Source: Bugula neritina
Taxonomy: Eukaryota > Bryozoa > Gymnolaemata > Cheilostomatida > Bugulidae
Reading direction: 5' to 3'
DNA length: 64,000 bases
Assembly (NCBI GenBank): GCA_964035545.1
Contig: OZ037765.1
Span: 5,329,698-5,393,697 of the forward strand
In this document: positions 24,401 to 40,048 of the stretch, piece after piece
How positions within the stretch are numbered: the first letter of the stretch is position 1
Layout: every line of letters begins with the position of its first letter
The notes under the pieces: generated by a model
What the model saw: the letters and a program-made list of their open reading frames with translations, nothing else
Databases searched by the model: none
What the model was told of the DNA's origin: nothing
Made by a program: the position numbers and the translations under genes

Positions 24401-26188
24401 TTGACCAAAGTTGACAAAAGCAAAGGCCATACTCTTGGTTTTCATATCGTATGTTTGAAATGTAGGAGCAAAGACTCGAACAGCATCACCATACACGGCA
24501 CCAACCATGTCTTCTGATAATGCTGCATTCTAAAAACATATTAACTTAGAATTCACAGTAAACAGGTAAGACTCATGAACTACCTTACCAAACTAGGCCA
24601 AAAGCACATGGTAAGGACTAAAACACACATATCCTCATTCACCTGTACACTAGCTATTGTAAGGCTTATTGTAATAAGACCTTTGACCTTTTGTATTTTC
24701 GAGAAATAAATTTAATATAAACTTACCAGACTGTCTCTGATAGTCTCAGGAATAATGGACTGTAACACCAGATTCTCAGACATCATCAGACACCACTCCA
24801 CCTTATTCAATTCTTGCAGGTTATCACCATGGTAACTAGATACTACCTCACTATCATGAGATGCACGGGTTTCACTCTTGGATTGGTGCTAAAACATTAT
24901 TAAAACTAAATCAAATTTATGTATTATCAGTCTTTATATTTTTGTTGAATTTGATTAAGAAGTACTGCATTCAAGTTAGTCACTTAATAATTCAGATTAT
25001 AAAATGAGACATTGCATTGTCATTTTAAATTGCTTCCTTACCAGAAATTTTAAACCGCACTGAGAATTTCTTGCTTCAAAGAAGCTTCTAGAACCTTTAG
25101 GACTCTACAAAAAAAACAAGCAACTTATAAACAGATTAAAGGGTACATACATTAAATCTATTGAACATATTGCATTAACATTTCAAACAGCAGTTCTATA
25201 AATTAAATTCAACTGTATAGTTATCATGCATATACTTATTTTTCAATTTTTAACCTGATTAGTTTGTCTCAAGTTTTAATACTCGAAGCAAATAAATTTG
25301 AAAAAGTGTATGAAAGTTGCACCACTAAACATAATAATCAAAACGATTAATATCTTATTGAGTTTTAGTTCTGTAGTTTCCATTAGTTAGATCTTTAATA
25401 CTTTAATATAGTTGAATTCAATAACTGAAGTTTAATAAATCAGTTTTATTATAAGTTACTGAATTAATTAATATAATATTTATAACAGTATTACTAGTTC
25501 TTTTTCAACATAATACAAAAACTTTTGAATTGAAATATGAATTTACTGACCAAAATACATTTAACAAGAAACATGCACTTCCACCAATATCACTATTACT
25601 ATAAGAATTAGAATGAGTACTAATACTAAATAGCACTATAACTATAGAGCAAAAAGCAGGCATTAGTCTGATACTGATAGTTATTAAATTTAATTAGAAA
25701 TAGTTAGTATCACTATCAGTATCAGTATGACTAGGTGCAACTCACTAGGCAAGATTAAGATGTTCAAATTGGCATTAAAATTATTTTCCAACTATATATT
25801 TGAATCTCACAGCACAAAGAAACAAGTTATAAACCGTACATAAAATTGTAGTTTGAACTATAATTTTAAGCTGTTCGAACTATACTTATAGTTATAGAAA
25901 CTCTAACAGGATTCAGGTTTGTTTAAAGGTTATGCTTTAAATTTGAAACTGTCGAACATTTGCAATTATATTCAATTTTAAAATATAATAAATATATTTA
26001 TAATTATACTTATAAATGTAATATTAAATTTTGCAACAAGTACAACTATACTTGTAAGTATAACTATAACTGTAAGTTAGTATAACTATAAGTATAACTA
26101 ATAAGTTATAAGAAAATACTTCGTATGAAACTTAAATTGAATAACTATAAGATCAAAGTATAAGTATGAATCTTACCAACATCTTCAT
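21459..26188 (-). CDS. Unrecognised helical nuclear-type protein, 10 exons
   Basis: I do not recognise this family. Exons in transcript order: 26188-26177, 25104-25042, 24888-24727, 24529-24389, 24127-23934, 23348-23197, 22792-22661, 22321-22235, 21916-21839, 21667-21459; every phase joins, giving 409 residues. Residues about 45-190 look like one compact alpha-helical domain without a signal peptide or membrane segment (VEWCLMMSENLVLQSIIPET, VGAVYGDAVRVFAPTF, FIQRLLLLHRIIMDSA). Residues 190-285 are Ser/Thr-rich and probably disordered. A basic patch SRRKRSASF followed by KKYK near 290-310 resembles a nuclear localisation signal with a PKA-type site. The tail holds an acidic/hydrophobic segment ending LLIEI. 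Start: a 12-base first exon (Met-Lys-Met-Leu) in phase, with an upstream in-frame stop. The splice model is firm in the middle; exon 1 is weaker. It lies head to tail with CHK2, on the same strand. Confidence 0.75.
22905..23040 (+). mobile_element. Dispersed repeat family copy (intron)
   Basis: Core GGGTGCGGGTTTAAATTCTC, then AGAAAATAACTTCTTACGCT, then GGCTTTTCTCAATTTCTC and TAATGCACCTAC. It aligns along about 130 bases with the copies near 35590, 38800 and 44435. It lies in the intron between exons at 23348-23197 and 22792-22661 of the unrecognised gene. Confidence 0.75.
25580..26110. repeat. Degenerate simple-sequence tracts in intron 1 of the unrecognised gene
   Basis: Runs such as ATCACTATCAGTATCAGTAT (about 25705-25727) and CTATAACTATAAGTATAACT (about 26060-26100). 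Similar tracts are found in other first introns and 5' flanks here. Confidence 0.7.
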
Positions 26189-27707
26189 GTTTTAGCAAAT
26201 AGTTTAAGCAAAAATAGACAATTATTTTAGCATAAAAGTGTTCTGATAACTCTAACTTTTGCTCAATGAACAACTTAAAACATCAGATAAAGTTTTGCGC
26301 AAAATGAAAGTTGATGGTTTGCAGGATAAACATCGAGAGGGAACTTGATTGTTGCGCGTGCCGACTTTACCCGCTCAACTCGTAATCTAGCACGTGATCC
26401 AAGTTTTTTTACGATTGGGGAGTAATATGTACGTACTCGTATATTATAGTTCATACACATTTTTAAGTAATTATACGTGGGTTATAAAATAGTTTTCGCC
26501 AGCGGATTTCATATTTGCAAGGTTGGATAACTCTGTTACTGTCTCTGTTGTGTAGCAATGCTTGATGTAATTAATAGCCATTACTTAAATATATTATATA
26601 GTTGGTGTTGCATCGTTGCAGAATTGCTGTTAAACAAAAATTAAAGATATCGACTACATTGAATGTAACATAGAAATACACAATATTATTATCCTGTTAA
26701 AGTAAAAACCGTAGCAAACATGCAATCGGACAAACTTACATTACACACAGGTAATACTAATATCGAAAGCATGTTATCCACATTGTCTCTCAACCAAACG
26801 TAGCTCACAATACAAAGTAATTTGTAATCTTTGGAGTCAAAACATGTAATTATATTGTATATCAATACAAAAGCAAGTTTGACATATTGAGTATGCACCA
26901 AAGACCTGTGCCATAAGCAGCCAGTGAACAGGCGTTAACATATTGCAAATCAAATAATACAAATTATTGTGATGGATTTTCCCTGCGACAGCCTTTTATA
27001 GAGGTAGTTTGTTATTATCTGAAGTCAGCCAAACTTTTTGAGTTATGACTTAGAAGCTGCAGCTACAAATACACTTGGCATTTTCTACTTTTATATCAAT
27101 ACAAAGATGAAATTATGAAATCAATTTCGTCAACATATTCTTTAGTAGCTACTTATCAATTTGAAAACTGTGATATAACACAAGTACAGCAACTAGAAAT
27201 GATTTGATAAAATTTCAATTGCAGAATATTTTATACCCAAGACAAAACTATTGGAAATAGGAAACAGTCATATTATACACTTGATTGTATTTTATTAAAA
27301 ACATGTAGTGAAAATATACAGATTGTATTTACATAGCAGTTAATTTGTAAGTAAAAAGTCGAGCTATTATCATGCAACACAATTTCCAGCAATAAATCTA
27401 AAAACATGACTAATCCACAACCCTTAAAAATAAAAATACTAAATTCTAATTGCAGCCCTATGTACTATTATTCCGTATATACATAGAAAGATTTCATAAG
27501 CATACAAGATAAAAATTGGCAAGTTTCAACTAAAAAGACAATGTTACTTATTGCACAAAACCATTGGCTTTCCGATAACAAATTCAAAAATTTATAAAAG
27601 TTAAGAAAGACATTTTTACCATAGAACAATGTAAAAAACTGAGCAAAGATTTGGTCCCCAAGGTAACAATGCGACTATATACAATAATTATGGTGATTAA
27701 AAGTCTG
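26189..27707. other. Intergenic, 5' side of the unrecognised gene to CHK2 3' end
   Basis: No coding exon seen. A less AT-rich patch at about 26300-26410 holds a perfect E-box CACGTG at 26391-26396 and is the likeliest promoter for the gene starting at 26188. The rest, towards 27700, is AT-rich and should include the CHK2 3' UTR. Confidence 0.5.
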
Positions 27708-33598
<5,891 letters not shown>

Positions 33599-34758
33599 GT
33601 AACTAACTATAAAATATATCTTCCACTTTTTATTTTGTTTAAACTTTAGAAAATACTGCTGTGTGCACAAGTTTATTAAAAAAAATTATTTATGAGAGAT
33701 TTCAGTGAAAAATCTAATTTGGTTAAAAACATAGCGTCAAAAAAGGCTACCATTGCTACTAAGGTGTTAATGCTGAACTAGTAATTGACTATACTTTATA
33801 CTCTATAGACATAGTGATACTGATAGTGATACTCATAGTCTAAAACTATAAAGTTCTATAAAATTAGTATTACTATACTAATACTTATATAAATTGGAAT
33901 TACATCACAACGTCACTATCAAATTCCATATGATTGTCATTGTGATATTCATATTGAATTTGTTATTCGATTTTGATATTAGCTAGTAATTAGCATTTAT
34001 TTTTAATTTTCAAGATTTATTAGCTCAATTATTAGGCTTAACTTTAACTCATCAACCTCAGGCTCATGTTCATATTAATATAAATATAAGCAGTTAAACT
34101 CAATATACTTATTCTTAAAGTTTAAACTAAGTATATTTATAATTATTAATATTATTTTAATTTATTTTTAAATTTTATATTATAACAATTTTATTTTTAG
34201 TCAAGTTCAACTGGTTATAATTTATATCAATATAAACATGAGATCGATGATAAATCTCACATTCAACAATTAAAAATATATAAAGCTGCACACAGTTTGC
34301 GTATTAGTAAACACAGCTGATTAGCTTTTGTTAAATTCGATGAAACTGTATAGATTGAGTTTGAGAACTATTTAAAATAAAAAAAATTTGCGTGAATGAA
34401 GTTTCGGAAGTAAAAATGTTGAAAAGTTGTTCAGCATTAGATAGTCATAAATTCAGTTTTTTTCTTAAAATAATGAAAAAATGTAAAATCTGTCAAGAAA
34501 AATATTTATAAAATGGTATTAGTCAGGTTGACAGTACTATCAATTTATTAAGATTCAGATTGTTAGATGCGTTGTGATTCGTAACCTCAGCAAAATTAGA
34601 ATATATTGAAAGCCGCCTAAAGCAACACCAAGTTGGTAGGCATAGAGTGCATTGGGTGGAGGGTTTGGAACTTTGGTCGATTTAATTTATACGACCCTTG
34701 TACTTAGTCCCCTGCAAACTGGTGCTGTTTCTAGAAAATTTTAAATATTTGCGCTAAT

Positions 34759-34823
34759 GAACTCGAACTCCATCTATATGAGAGTTATTATTCAGTGCTT
34801 TGATGTGATGGTCTACTAGGCCA
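34759..34823 (-). mobile_element. tRNA-derived SINE-like fragment
   Basis: The minus strand reads GTGGCCTAGTAGACC (A-box-like) and, about 45 bases on, GGAGTTCGAGTTC (B-box-like). The spacing is tRNA-like but the cloverleaf is degraded, so it is a SINE or tRNA relic rather than a working tRNA. Confidence 0.5.
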
Positions 34824-35589
34824 CAGACGTAATACTTGCAATTTTTAATTAAGATATCGGGCTATATCTAGAATTCCCAACGGATATAAACAAAACCCAC
34901 GGATCAGCTGTTCAGTTGTAACTGGGCTTTTTATAATTTATATTATAATTTATAATTTATATTATCATTATTATCTTGGCCAGTTTTGCAATATACTTTC
35001 AGGTAAGTTGATTAACATAATTTCACTACACATTTTTAGTGTTGGTAACTTATTTTCTACCTTATTAACATTATTTGAAGATAGATATCAGGAGTTTTCT
35101 AACGCGAGGAATGGTCACGTACGCAATTTTTCATGAGCGAATTAATCAATCAGAACATCATTTTTCATTATATGGAAATAATTTCGGCTGATTTCTTTTG
35201 GATTCATTATCAGTATCACATTTAATTTTAGGAATAGTAGTTTGTTATTTAGTTTTATGGAAATATTTATGTATACAGGGAATTTTTTACTTGGTAAATA
35301 ACCAAATTATTCTTACTCCTAGTCCTACTCTTGTCTCTTAGTCTTACTCTTAGCATTACATTTACAGTAATACTATTTTAATCCTAGTACAGTATTACTA
35401 ATAGTAATAAATTACTAATATCTAATAGTAATGCTAATCAGTAATAATAATATACTTAATCTTGGACTTATACTTATAGACTTTATAGTTTATAGTATTA
35501 GTTGTACTTACACTGATTACAAATTTGTTATTAATAAAATTTAGTGATATTACCAATACTACTTACTTGTATATGGTTCACAGTTCACC

Positions 35590-35700
35590 CTTAAGGTTGA
35601 AATTCTTGTAAAAACATAACTTCTATTGCTACATTTTTAATCTAGGACCGGTGGCTTTTCTCAATTTCTCCGTTACTGCACCTACCTCTAGTTCTGTTGG
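35590..35700 (+). mobile_element. Dispersed repeat family copy (CHK2/NCOA4 spacer)
   Basis: Shares GGTTGAAATTCTTG, ACATAACTTCT, GCTACATTTTTAATCTAG and GGCTTTTCTCAATTTCTCCG followed by TGCACCTACC with the other copies. It ends about 45 bases before the predicted NCOA4-like start codon, so it could lie in that gene's 5' UTR or core promoter. Confidence 0.72.
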
Positions 35701-35743
35701 TAATCTGATTTATAATGCTATTTTAGTATTATAATTTTCAATA

Positions 35744-38700
35744 ATGGAAGACAGTGGCAACATTCGAACTTTAGTCTGCCAGCGAATTGCTGAGGTAGAA
35801 GATGCTATGAAGTGTTTACAGAATTCCCGGAAGTCTCTTCTTTGCCAGGCATATGAAGTAAGTGTACTTCTAGCTGATTAATTGATGCAAACGGTGACAC
35901 GACATTTCGAAAATGACAATTGAAAAGCACCTATTTGGAAAATGGACAGTTAGAAAATGAACAATTGGAAAATTGGAAAATAGATATTTGAAAAATGAAA
36001 AATATTCAACATGGTCTAGTCCTGAGAGGTTGTCTAGTATCTGGTCAATTCTAAAATAGCATTTAAAGATAAATATAATGGCCAAATCAGTTAGGCTATC
36101 ATGGAAGTAGAATTAGTTACCGAGCAGTTCTAATTTGAAGTTGTTCACATTTACAAAAAGATTTTTGAACCCGACCAGATACTAAACGCCCCCTCTGGAC
36201 TAGGCCATGTTGAATATTCTTCATTTTCCAAATGTCATTTTCCAAATTTCTATTTTCCAATTGTCCATTTTTTAATTGTGCATTTTCCAAATAGGTGTTT
36301 TCCAATTGTCATTTTCCAAATAACGCGGATTCGGTGTAAACAACAGCTTAATGTCTAAAGAATTGGCAGAAAGGGCCATATTTTAGCTTTTTTTATTATT
36401 TCATAGACCTGCCACTTATTGCTATACAAGTTGTCTTGTTTTTACTTTAATTCAATTTTGTAGTTGGATTTAATTTGTTTTCATTTAATGACGATGCAGG
36501 CAAAGCAAAGCATACTAAATGCCTTCATTAATCAAAGAAATGACATACACAAGCACGAGATGAAGCTGCTTATGGAGGTTGACAGCCTGCTACAGAGTAA
36601 GGATGATGCAGTGATGACTCAGCTTAGCAAGTTGAACCAGGTGCTTGGTTGTCTGAGAAACTGTTTGGAAAGTCCTCACCCTTGTGGGGAGTGCCTAGAA
36701 AAGTGAGTCTAACTGACAGCTGCATATAACTATAGCTTTGATGTCTGTCGTTATGCATATGCATTTGCTTGTACGTTGCCAAACATGGAAATAAGTTGTT
36801 TTACAACCATTTTTGATGAAGTTGGTGAAGAAAAAAAATCTTCGAAATAAAATTTTTGATATAAGACTTAGCATAAAGGTGTATGCTGAAATCAGATATA
36901 TTTGTCATTTTCTTGCAATTTTTAGCACATACTAAGTTTTGTCACATATAATGCGTATTGCACTTCTATAAATTAGAATGTGTTAATAATAAAATACATT
37001 ATGGCTCACAGCAATAAATATAAAGTCTAGTTGCTACTCTCCTTTGATCATTTAGGTATGACGACCTCGATATGGCCTCAGTAAAAGAAGTTGATGCAGA
37101 TTTTTCATCAGCCAATGAGAAACTTCAAGACACTCTAAAAAGCTGCACCCAATTCTCTACTATTTCTACAGGCACAGACATGCTGGTATGTTTTTTATTG
37201 AAGACAAATTGCATCAGAAATTGTTGAGCTTTATATAGACCAGATACCAGCAGTGTTGCTGCATGGAGTCTACTTTGATGTTCATAAAATATTATAATTT
37301 ATTAAGCTCATGTATTCGCTGATACCTTTTCACACTTATAATATGGAGTTAACATCCTTACTGATTACCATGTGACCAAACCGTGACTTTTGATTAATCA
37401 CTTTCTAGTAGCTGACAGTTCCAAATTTTTTCAAGATTATTTGTTTTGATTAGTATTTATACGACTTTACTACAGTTACATATATCCGTAATACACAAAA
37501 CTAATAGCCACCAGGGACTGTATTGAATATATTGGATTGCGTAACCCTTGCATCAGCATCGTATATCGTAGTAGTGTGTATTGTTCATGAGCATGTGTAG
37601 CCGCATCACGTTTACCCAGTGTTACTGTAGACATGTTGTGCACTATTTACTGTGATTATAAATAGTATTTACGTGTCACCTAGATACCAGATGCTAGGAC
37701 CAGTGATTGATAGGCTTAGTCAAGTTGATAGTTCTGTTTACAAAAGTTACTCTATGTCATGTATGTAGCAATAGCGTTATTACTTCACAGCAGAGGCAGT
37801 TGAGTGACGTTGGCACTACGCAATGGCTTCTCACCCCCTCCAACAACCATACATGGGGTAAATATAACTGCCCAGACAATGAGGATGTGATCTCAGCCGA
37901 ATGGCTGCTCGAATACCATGCTAATGAAGGTAAGAAAATACCAGCAGACACCTGTTGAAGTTGTTTAGCTTCTTACAAGGTTTGATTTCAAAAAGTTTTA
38001 TGCTATTTCTCATGCTCTTCACATGTAGTTTATTGATTTTGCATTATGTTCATTTCATTTATAAATTGGCCTGTGGCCAATTCTCATATCTTGATTATTA
38101 TACTGTGAGTTTGAAATTATAAACCACAGCTGTGTTATTGCTGGTTATTGACCCTATCATGCATCCTACACGTGGTTATGTTTATTGTGAAACATGCCAT
38201 CAATACTGATTACTACAATCTTCTAGAGATTGTCAGCTTTTGTTGTTTGTTGTCAGGCATTGTATATAAAAGTGCTGGTAGTGGACAATACAGTGCATTG
38301 TCTTGCCTTTTTATTGTTGATTGGTTCAACCAATCAAATCAGTAGCTTTCTGTCTCTCTACTCTCACTATTTTACTTGCGGATCAACCAAGTGTGCAATT
38401 TCTGATTTTACGATTTATTTCTCATATTTGTAATCTCATCAGGTGTCAAAGCTAACGAGCATTTCACTAAAGTTAAATCTGAGGGAGATGGACAATGGCT
38501 GAACGAGTTTGCAGAGAGAGACAATTCCCTTTGCAATTACGCGATAAAGATATTTTCTGTTATTCTGCAACAGGACCTCGAGTGTTGGCTACAACAGCAG
38601 GTGAGATTGGCACTCTGTAGCTCATTTCCTGTATTATTGTTACTTATCTTCCCAACAGACACAAAAAGTGCATTGTTTAGATGATCTGCTATTCTATGCT

Positions 38701-39726
38701 ATATGAATACAAAAAGCCCATAATATGATTAGATAAGCTGCCTTCACTTGTTTAGTTATTGCTATTGACTCATTTCATTAGGACATTTAGGTGCAGTAAT
38801 GAAGAAATTTTAATAACCCAGGTTCTTTAAGTTTCTCAATAAATTTTAGTTTGGGGTGCGGGTTGAAATTCTTGCGAGAACATAACTTCTTTCGCTACAT
38901 TTTTAATCTCGAATTTTTTCCAATTTTCCCATTACTCTGAAAATTTGCGCACAGATTGTATAATATATTGTTTCAGTATTCCGCTGATGCTGACCTTTAC
39001 TCTGCTGCCGGTGATGGAGAGAGTGACTCGAGCAGCAGCACTTCCTCCCTGGGCAGCTCTTGCATCATACTGCCTAGCACTGCTACTTCTGAGAACGGCA
39101 GCTGTTACTCACCTCCCGCTTCTCACTTGTTCCCGTCAGACAAACGCTGCGCTTCTCCCGCGGAAGTTTCCGAGTGGATAGCATCTTGCCAAACCGACAG
39201 CAGTCCTTGGGTTTCTAGCTCAGCGCACTCCACAGTACCTTCTCGCCCATTGGCTAGTGATGATACTGGAGCTGAGGTGGCTGGCCTAATATGGCGGAAT
39301 ACAGATGAGTCAGAAAGCAGCTCGTTTATTCGTATTTCTCCGAGTAGTAACGATACGTGGCTGAGTGCGCCTAAGATAGAGCTTCTTGAGGAGGATTGGC
39401 AAGATGAAAAATATGATGCTTCTGCTAAAATGGAGGAAGATGTTTGGCTGTGCAGGAAGTTTGCTTCTGCTTGTGAGCTCGCAGGAGAGAGTTGGTTGCG
39501 GCAGCAATCTGAAAAGCAGACTCCCAGCTGGTTGGCTGACAGATCTAAGAGTGGCGTGAAAAGTGCTGCTTATGCAATGGAGAAAAATGATTGGTTGTTT
39601 GGTGATGAGAAAGTAGATCCCATCAGCGAGAAAGTAGAAACAGAATCAGTTGACAAAGAATGGCTTTTGGTCAAAAAACAGCTAAATAAAATTTCATCCA
39701 GCCCTAACTCTATGTGGCTTGCGTAG
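35744..39726 (+). CDS. NCOA4: NCOA4-like ferritinophagy receptor, 6 exons
   Basis: NCOA4 in other animals binds ferritin and delivers it to autophagosomes for iron release. Exons: 35744-35857, 36500-36702, 37056-37185, 37791-37929, 38443-38600, 38977-39726; phases join, 497 residues (human 614). Residues about 1-149 form an alpha-helical coiled-coil region like the ARA70 domain (IAEVEDAMKCLQNS, INQRNDIHKHEMKLLMEVDS, LNQVLGCLRNCLE). Residues 150-497 are disordered and studded with about 15 tryptophans, mostly followed by a hydrophobic residue and preceded by acidic or polar ones: TQWLL, AEWLL, GQWLN, ECWLQ, DTWLS, DVWLC, ESWLR, PSWLA, NDWLF, KEWLL and terminal MWLA. This spaced WL array with an N-terminal coiled coil is the signature of vertebrate NCOA4. 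KEWLLV also fits a W-x-x-V ATG8-binding motif. Sequence identity is otherwise low, so the name rests on architecture. Exon 4 has two in-frame acceptors (CAGCAG). Confidence 0.8.
35888..36322. mobile_element. Fold-back element built of TTGGAAAATG units (NCOA4-like intron 1)
   Basis: Left arm from about 35888: GAAAATGACAATTG, CACCTATTTGGAAAATGGAC, AATATTCAACATGGTCTAGT, TAGTATCTGGTC. The right arm, read on the minus strand from about 36322, repeats the same order: GGAAAATGACAATTGGAAAA, CACCTATTTGGAAAATGCAC, AATATTCAACATGGCCTAGT, TAGTATCTGGTC. Arms are about 160-170 bases with a spacer of about 110. The units encode a pseudo-repeat (LENxQLEN) on the minus strand that is not a gene. No target duplication could be fixed. 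Confidence 0.88.
38800..38945 (+). mobile_element. Dispersed repeat family copy (NCOA4-like intron 5)
   Basis: TTTGGGGTGCGGGTTGAAAT, TCTTGCGAGAACATAACTTC, TTTCGCTACATTTTTAATCT. It ends about 30 bases before the acceptor of the last exon. Confidence 0.78.
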
Positions 39727-39953
39727 TTCTTCATGGTGGAACATTCTAGTTGCGTTAGAGGTTGAGAAAGTTATTGAAATGTTGTATGCTATCATTTACT
39801 TATTTACTTGTTTAGTGTATAATTATTTAATTTCTGGTAAAAATGTTTATGTTTTGAATACAGCTACTACTATCATTATGCTTTAATTTTTTTATGTTAT
39901 CAGTATTTAGAATGATCTTAGACCTTCTCTCTATTTGTAACCTATAGTACAGT

Positions 39954-39959
39954 TTTATT
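39954..39959 (-). terminator. Candidate polyadenylation signal of the membrane-protein gene
   Basis: TTTATT on the plus strand gives AATAAA on the minus strand, 90 bases past the stop at 40049. It lies inside the likely 3' UTR of the convergent NCOA4-like gene. Confidence 0.45.
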
Positions 39960-40020
39960 ATTTTTCCAAGGAGTAATGGTGTAGGCTGCTTCTAATATTT
40001 CTTAGCCATGAAACTCACAA

Positions 40021-40026
40021 AATAAA
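40021..40026 (+). terminator. Candidate polyadenylation signal of the NCOA4-like gene
   Basis: AATAAA (with another at about 40030) some 295 bases after the stop codon, directly before the coding end of the opposing gene at 40049. Confidence 0.5.
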
Positions 40027-40048
40027 AAATAAATTAAAAAGAGCACAG

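Larger units (their letters stand above)
33599..35743. other. Divergent intergenic region between CHK2 and the NCOA4-like gene
   Basis: This 2.1-kb region must carry promoters for both divergent genes. It contains degenerate GATACTGATAGTGATACTCA tracts (about 33805-33845), TAGTAATACT-type tracts (about 35315-35520), a tRNA-like SINE candidate (34759-34823) and a dispersed repeat copy (35590-35700). No protein-coding exon was found. Confidence 0.6.

Noticed and set aside
26275-26460. Minus-strand open frame of 61 residues upstream of the unrecognised gene
   Set aside because: No splice context or family similarity; the region looks like promoter or 5' UTR.
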